Origin: Coenobita brevimanus
Lineage: Eukaryota > Arthropoda > Malacostraca > Decapoda > Coenobitidae
Direction: 5' to 3'
DNA length: 64,000 nucleotides
Assembly: GCA_032717465.1 (NCBI GenBank)
Contig: CM064715.1
Span: 37,012,004 to 37,076,003 of the forward strand
Within the stretch, counting starts at the first letter, position 1. Each line of letters starts with the position of its first letter. The notes under the pieces are model-generated. The model did not search any database. It saw only the letters and a list, made by a program, of their open reading frames with translations, and was not told the DNA's origin. Positions 53,166 through 64,000 of this stretch are shown here, in pieces. Both the position numbers and the translations under genes were made by a program.

Positions 53166-53741
53166 AGCATCTTTCCTATCACAACCTTCTTTCTGATCGT
53201 CAGTATGGGTTCCATTAGGGACGCTCCACTGGCGATCTTCTCACCTACCTTTCAGACTCCTGGTCATCCTCCTTTCGGGACTTTGGCGAAAGCTTTGCCA
53301 TTGCACTTGGCATCTCAAAGGCTTTCAATCGAGTCTGGCATAATTCTTTAATTTCCAAACTGCCATCTTACAGTTTCTATCCTTCAATCTGTGGCTTCAT
53401 CTATAGCTTCCTTTCTGTCCGTTCTATAGCCGCTGTTGTAGATGGCCATCGTTCTTCTAGGTCTATCAACAGTGGTGTTCCTCAGGGCTCTGTCCTGTCA
53501 CCAACTCTCTTCCTTTTATTCATCAATGACCTTCTAAGCTGTACATCTAACCCGATCCACTCATACGCTGATGATTCCACCCTCACCTTTCCATTCCGTT
53601 CCTGCAATGTCCATCTCAGCAGTTACTTCAGCAAACAAGGGATGAGGCCATGGCACACCTAATGTTTGACTTGGCTTGTATCTCTGACTGGGGTAAAAAT
53701 AATCATGTTTTTATTGCATCAAAGACTCAGCTCTTACACCT

Positions 53742-54370
53742 ATCTATCTATCTATCTATTGCCAGACGCCTCAATCCCGTTCGAGGTGGCCACAAACAAA
53801 TCGTCTCCACGTCGCCCTGTCCCCCGCCATTTCACTGCCCTGCTCCCAACTCACAGCCCCCTGTCTCATATACCTCTCCACCCCATCCCTCCATCTCATC
53901 CTTGGCCTACCCCTCCCTCTCCCCTCCTCCACTTCACTCACATACACTCTCTTCGTCAGTCTTTCACCCTCTATCCTCTCCACATGGCCAAACCACCTCA
54001 GTGTATTCCTCCTAATGCTTCCTGTCACATCCGCATCCACACCACAACTCTCCTTTATATCCTCATTTGTCAGCTTTTCTCTCCATGTGACTCCGCAGGC
54101 TCCTCTTAAATAACTCATTTCCACTGCTCTCACTCTTGACTTGTGCCCTTCCAACAACGTTCAAGCTTCCATACGTTAGAGTTGGTATCACAATACCGTC
54201 ATGTAGTAACTTTTCACTTCCATGCTCACTTCCCTGTTTCTTATCACTGCTTTCAAGGAACCAGCAACCTTTCTTCCCTGCTGTACCCTTTCAAGCACTT
54301 CACCCTCCAAACCTCCATCCTTACTCATCACACTGCCGAAGTACTTAAACGTACTCACATTTTCCAATTC
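53742..54370 (-). mobile_element. LINE-X fragment, right arm (A' copy)
   Basis: Mirror of 21768-22397, with the open stretch 53771-54157 on the minus strand and a (CTAT)n at the tail. Confidence 0.75.
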
Positions 54371-55125
54371 TTTACACCTATCAATCCGACAAAATCTTCT
54401 ACAGGAGTACCCGCTAATGTGTAATAATATCCAGCTCAATCCTGCATCATCCTTGAACATGCTTGGGATTTCATTCACTTGGGACTTGTCTTGGAAAGAT
54501 CATGTTACATCTCTTGTAAAATCTGCTTCCAAGAGATTAGGTGTGCTATCCCGACTACGTACCTTGTTTACTCGTGTAATGTTCTTGACTTTATACACGG
54601 GGTTATTCTCCTCTGTGTAGAGTACAACTCTTATCTGTGGGAAGGCTCCCCACACACAGCTCATCTCAATAGGGCGCAATCAAAGGCTTTTCATCTCATT
54701 AACTCTCCTCCTCTTACTGGCTTCCTTCAACCTCTGTCTCCTCGTTGCACTGTTGCATCTTTATCTCTTTTCTATCGCTACTTCCAATGGTCACTGCTCC
54801 TCTGAACTGTCTGCTTTCATCCCTCCACTCTATGATGGGTGCATAGCACCTGTCTAGCAACAAATTCTCATCCCTTTTCTGTCCAGCTCTCTAATGCATG
54901 AGTTAACTATTACTCCTAGTCCTTCATTTATGCAACAGGGCAGCTCTGAAACTGTCTCTCTCTGTCTGTATTTTCTACTTCCTATGATCTCCAGTCTTTC
55001 AAAATGCAATGTGTCCAGGCATCTCAATGTGAATGGATTTGAATTTGGCTTTTTTTTTTTTTTTTTTCTTGGAAGGAACGGTTTGCGGGCTCTTGGTCTT
55101 TGGTTCCTACTTCCTTGAATAAAAA

Positions 55126-55287
55126 AATGAAATAATTTAAATACACTTGATGCTTACCAAGTACACTTCACTGTTTTCATAAGTACCATAGCTATAGTTA
55201 CAATCTTCACTAGGCCGCACTGACACTGAACTGCACTGAAACTAAAACTGAAAACAGAAACTGATTCCCCTGGGTTCTTCTACCTCC
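55126..55287. other. no gene seen
   Basis: Mirror of the short region between LINE and MITE-2. Confidence 0.4.
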
Positions 55288-55476
55288 TTAACCCATTAAC
55301 TCCCAGAGTTCCTGTGCAAGGGATTTTGCTGGAAGGGTACTAAGCGTACCTCCTCCGCCTATCAGCTCATAGTTGCTAAGCTCATAAGTCCTTACGATGG
55401 GGTCCCTACCTTTTACTGAATTTTGAAAATGCCCTGTTCCATCCTATACTGAGAACACCGGATGAAAATGGATTAA
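55288..55476. mobile_element. MITE-2 copy, right arm
   Basis: TTAACCCATTAACTCCCAG to an inverted TTAATCCATTTTCATCC. Mirror of 20663-20852. Confidence 0.7.
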
Positions 55477-55500
55477 AGAAACTGATAGATTTGCTAGTGT

Positions 55501-55689
55501 TTAACCCATTAGCTCCCAGATTTCCTGTGCGAGGGATTTGGCTAGAAGAGTATTAAGCATACCGCCCTCCTCCTATCAACTCATAGTCGTGAAACTTATA
55601 GGTCCCTGCCCAGGGGTTCACTCCTTTATTGAATTTTGAAATTGCTCAGCTCCATCCTATATTGAGGACACTGGGTGCAAATGGATTAA
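55501..55689. mobile_element. MITE-2 copy, right arm, empty for MITE-1
   Basis: TTAACCCATTAGCTCCCAG to an inverted TTAATCCATTTGCACCC. Its internal TTAA is unoccupied, as in 20450-20638. Confidence 0.75.
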
Positions 55690-56024
55690 AAAGCCTTCCC
55701 TTCTCCAGGGTTTTGGTACATCCTCGAAGGAGCAACAGTTACCACTCGGTGACATTTAAAATACCCAAAGGTTTTCTTACACTACGATACACTCTAAATT
55801 ATTTATCATACAAAGTGAAATAAAATGACAATTTAACAAATAATCACATGAATAAAACATTATAGGAAAAAAGAGCATAAAATATAATGCATAATTTACA
55901 AAATACCTCCCCTCACAAATAGCAGGCTAAATGGCAACTCTGTTGTTGTTATGTATTGACTCTCTCCTGTAGAGCCTTGTTGTAGCCCGGTCGGTGGTGG
56001 TTGGCTTGTAATGATGGTGGTGGT

Positions 56025-57275
56025 CTAGTTCATGTCTATCATCCAGGTTGCGATGTAGCTGAGGACAACAACATCTTCTGGGTGTGTTTTGAAAGTGGTG
56101 GTGAGGCAGTTTTCGTTTTCTGAGGTGAAATTGAGTTTGGAGCTGACCCGGTGCAGTGAGTCAATCACGTCGGCGAAGTTGTTATCAAGGTATTTGGATT
56201 GTTTCTCTTCGATGTCACTGATGTCCAGTGAGTCGAGGTGAGTGCCAAGTATGGCGTCGAGAGGCGGCAGGCTGGCAAGAGTGTGTTGTCGGATGTCAAG
56301 AGGGTCTGGTGGAGGGGTGGATGGTTGTTCAGATGCCGTGTCTGCTTCTGCTGGGGCCGTGGGTGGTGGTTGTTTGGCTGTCGTCCCTTTCTTATTTTTC
56401 CCCTTCTTTTTCTTCTTGGATGGTGTTGATGGAAGAGCAGATGTTGCTGGAGGTGGGGAAGCAGGACAGACCTCCATGTCTTCTGCAGGCAGTGATGGAG
56501 AACAGGGAGGTGCAGGGTCCTCTTCGATGATGGTTGAAGGTGGTGGTGTGGGGTCTTGGAGGTCGGAGGTAGGCTTGGTGTTGATGTCCAGCCTAGGTTT
56601 GGGATGGTCTCGTGGTTGGCTGAAGTAGGGCTGGTCGTCTCGTGTCACGGAGGTAGGAGACGGAGATGGTGGTGGTATGCCAGTGATTGCCTCGTCGGGA
56701 ATGGAGATGACAGGCAACTTGTTGTGGTGGAGAAGTAGGGGGATCACCTTGATGAGGATTGCACAGTTATTGGCAGTGGCAACTGCTGATTGGATGCAGG
56801 CGAAGATCCTTGCTTGCAGGATGTTCCCCTCAGCAGCTGTAGCTCTAGGACGATGTTGAGGTCGAGCTGGTGCATGGCTGGTGCTCTCCACTCTTGAGCC
56901 AGTGGGGCCGGTGACAGAGGCCACTTTTGGCCTTTTCCTTCCCTGAGTGATTTTAAGTTCCACTTCCTATCCGTCTGCCAGGGATTTCCCAGCCTTTCTG
57001 GTGTTAGGCTTCTTGATGGCCGAGTGATGCATGAACAAATCCTCAGAGTTGTCAGATCTGGTAATGAAGCTGTAGCCTGCCCTGTAGTTGAACCATTTCA
57101 CCCTACCAGCGATGGTTGGGGAGGGGGAGGTTTGATGGGATCGGGGGGGGGGGGGTCCTCGTGGTGGCAGGGCAGGTTGGCATTCTGGCTGGAAGCTCTT
57201 GCAACTCTGACAAACAACTGAAAAATATGAGAAGTACTGAGAACCTTCCAGTACCTCATATCTAGCAAATTCCAC
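56025..57275 (-). CDS. cold-shock-domain ORF, right arm (A' copy)
   Basis: Same 417-codon frame as 18864-20114, with the shared TAG at 56967-56969 inside the cold-shock domain and no other stop. Replacements against the left copy include ESTSHAP for ERSSHAP, KKGTTAKQ for KKGKTAKQ and a Pro/Thr change nearby. The frame has stayed open despite these. Confidence 0.6.
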
Positions 57276-57283
57276 CTTTCAAT

Positions 57284-57292
57284 AATATATAT

Positions 57293-57337
<45 letters not shown>
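57284..57337. repeat. (AT)n microsatellite
   Basis: About 50 bp of AT, mirror of 18794-18856. Confidence 0.95.
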
Positions 57338-62045
<4,708 letters not shown>

Positions 62046-64000
62046 TGACCTAGAGCAGCTTGTACAGCACCCAACCCATATCCCTAACTGCCTTGGAGAG
62101 AGCTTTGACATACTTGACTTCTTTCTTACAGTTAATCCTTCTGCTTACACTGTTAATCTTTCCTCTCCATTGCGCTCTTCCAATCACAACCTTATTACCT
62201 TAACATGTCTTATTGCTCCAGTACATCCTGCAGATCCTCCACAGAAACGTCGATCGTGGCACTCTGAAGCTGTGGATTGGGAAGCCCTTAAGCAGTACTT
62301 CTTTGCTTATCCATGGAATGATTATTGCTTCCATGGACGGGAGCCATCTGAGTGTGCCTTGTGCATTACAGAGGTTATTCTGTCGGGCATGGAAGCATAC
62401 ATTCCCTTCTCATATCCTTTTACTAATGCAAGAAAGCCTTGGTTTAGTCATGCTTGTTCTAATGCTGTCCACAACAAGGAGAGGGCCTATGAAAGGTACC
62501 ACAGTCAACCCACCCGCGAATTACATTTTTTATATGTTTCTGCCCAGAATCGTGCTAAGTCTGTTCTTCGCTCTAAAAATTATTTCATCCGTACTAAATG
62601 CTCTCAACTCTCCAGCTCAAATTCTTCCCGCTCCTGGCACCTTTCCAAAAACCTTTCAAACAACTTTACCCCACCATCCTTCTCTCTTTTCTACTCTGAT
62701 GGCTCTGTACCTATTCTACTGATAAAGCAGATCTCTTTGCTCACACTTTCTCCTCCAATTCCACCTTAGATGATTCTGGTGCTGTTCCTTTATCACTTCC
62801 CACCTCTTACTTTCTCATGGCTGACATTAAAATCTCTTCAGCTGATGTATTTTCTGCCATCACTGGCCTCAGTGCTAACAAGGCATATGGGCCTGATAGA
62901 GTCCATCCTGTTGTCATCAAGAACTGTGCTTCTGTGCTTACACACTGCCTAAGTAAACTCTTTCGCCTTTGTCTATCAACTTGTACCTTTCCTTCTTGCT
63001 GGAAGTTTGCTCTCATTCAGTCAGTCCCAAAGAAGGGTGACCATTCCCAACTCTCTAACTATCGTCCAGTTGCTTTAACATCCTGTGTCTCAAAGTTTTC
63101 GAGTCAATTCTTAAAAGAAAAATTTTAAAGCATCTTTCCTATCACAACCTTCTTTCTGACTGTCAGTATGGGTTCCATTAGGGACGCTCCATTGGCAATC
63201 TTCTCATCTACCTTTCAGACTCCTGGTCATCCTCCTTTCAGGACTTTGGCGAAAGCTTTGCCAATGCACTTGGCATCTCAAAGGCTTTCAATCGAGTCTG
63301 GCATAAATCTTTAATTTCCAAACTGCCATCTTACAGTTTCTATCCTTCAATCTGTGCCTTCATCTATAACTTCCTTTCTGTCCGTTCCATAGCCGCTGTT
63401 GTAGATGGCCATCGTTCTTCTAGGTCTATCAACAGTGGTGTTCCTCAGGGCTCTGTCCTGTCACCAACTCTCTTCCTTTTATTCATCAATGACCTTCTAA
63501 GCTGTACATCTAACCCGATCCACCCATATGCTGATGATTCCACCCTCACCTTTCCATTCCGTTCCTGCAATGTCCATCTCAGCAGTTACTTCAGCAAACA
63601 AGGGATGAGGCCATGGCACACCTAATGATTGACTTGGCTTGTATCTCTGACTGGGGTAAAAATAATCATGTTTTTAATGCATGAAAGACTCAGCTCTTAC
63701 ACCTATCTAGCTATCTATCTATCTATTGCCAGACGACTCAATCCCGTTCGAGGTGGCCACAAACAAATCGCCTCCACGTCGCCCTGTCCCCCGCCATTTC
63801 ACTGCCCTGCTCCCAACTCAGCGCCCCCTCTCTCATATACCCTCTCCTACCCCATCCCTTCTATCTCGTCCTTTGCCTCCCCCTCCTTCTCCTCCCCTCC
63901 TCCACTTCACTCACATACACTCTCTTCATCAGTCTTTCACCCCTCCATCCTCTCCACATGGCCAAACCACCTCAGTGTATTCCTCCTAGTGCTTTCTATC
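62046..64000 (+). mobile_element. Jockey/I-like LINE, right arm (A copy), running out of the window
   Basis: Mirror of 12159-14105. ORFs 62170-62769 and 62817-63128 cover the last endonuclease motif (SSNHNLITL) to NYRPVALTS; GVPQGSVLSPTLF is near 63435 and YADDST near 63530. Confidence 0.8.
63705..64000 (-). mobile_element. LINE-X fragment, right arm (A copy), cut by window end
   Basis: Mirror of the 3' part of 11815-12435, beginning with a (CTAT)n block. Continues beyond 64000. Confidence 0.7.

Larger units (their letters stand above)
52079..55125 (+). mobile_element. Jockey/I-like LINE 3' part, right arm (A' copy)
   Basis: Mirror of 21014-24058. The open RT/endonuclease stretch is 52203-53165. 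It has NLFTL where the left has NLITL, and AYGPDRVHP where the left has AYGLDRVHP (Pro is also in unit A). The YADDST motif is near 53565. A LINE-X fragment interrupts at 53742-54370. Confidence 0.8.

Overview
The window is eukaryotic, repeat-dominated DNA. Evidence is long (AT)n, (GT)n, (GA)n and GATA microsatellites, several retrotransposon and DNA-transposon families nested in one another, no operon-like layout, and no host protein-coding gene that I can defend. The non-LTR elements and the transposon mix look most like a decapod crustacean (shrimp, crab or relative); that is a judgement from family resemblance, not a search result.

Layout. (1) 1-5634: a minus-strand Ty3/gypsy-type LTR retrotransposon, with its downstream LTR cut by the window edge. 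Integrase lies upstream of reverse transcriptase, a Gmr1-like order. (2) 5635-6268: microsatellites. (3) 6269-16979 (unit A) and 17091 to about 27180 (unit A'): a diverged direct repeat of about 10.8 kb. Each unit carries an RTE-type LINE remnant, an ORF with a cold-shock domain, two small TTAA-bounded elements, a minus-strand Jockey/I-like LINE and a piggyBac transposon. (4) To 37600 (unit B): the rest of the piggyBac and of the LINE, a gypsy gag remnant, a tRNA-derived SINE, a 769-bp piggyBac-type MITE, a Tc1-like HTH fragment and a 3-kb APE-type LINE ('LINE-X'). (5) 37601-38450: an 850-bp spacer holding a degenerate tandem repeat. (6) 38451-64000: a reverse-complement copy of 12159-37600, so the window is mostly one giant inverted repeat that continues past its right end.

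Relative order of events, inferred from nesting: the Jockey LINE came first, then piggyBac and a LINE-X fragment inserted into it. A/A' tandem duplication between AT tracts followed. The 767-bp MITE then inserted into A only (A' keeps the empty TTAA site). Last came the inverted duplication, whose arms differ by far less than A differs from A'. A fold-back assembly or library artefact, or a head-to-head join of two haplotypes, must be excluded before the palindrome is taken as biology.

Nearly every ORF is a broken transposon gene. The best preserved are the LTR gag-protease ORF, the piggyBac transposase (733 codons in one frame with four stops in A'), and the cold-shock-domain ORF (417 codons with one amber stop shared by all copies).
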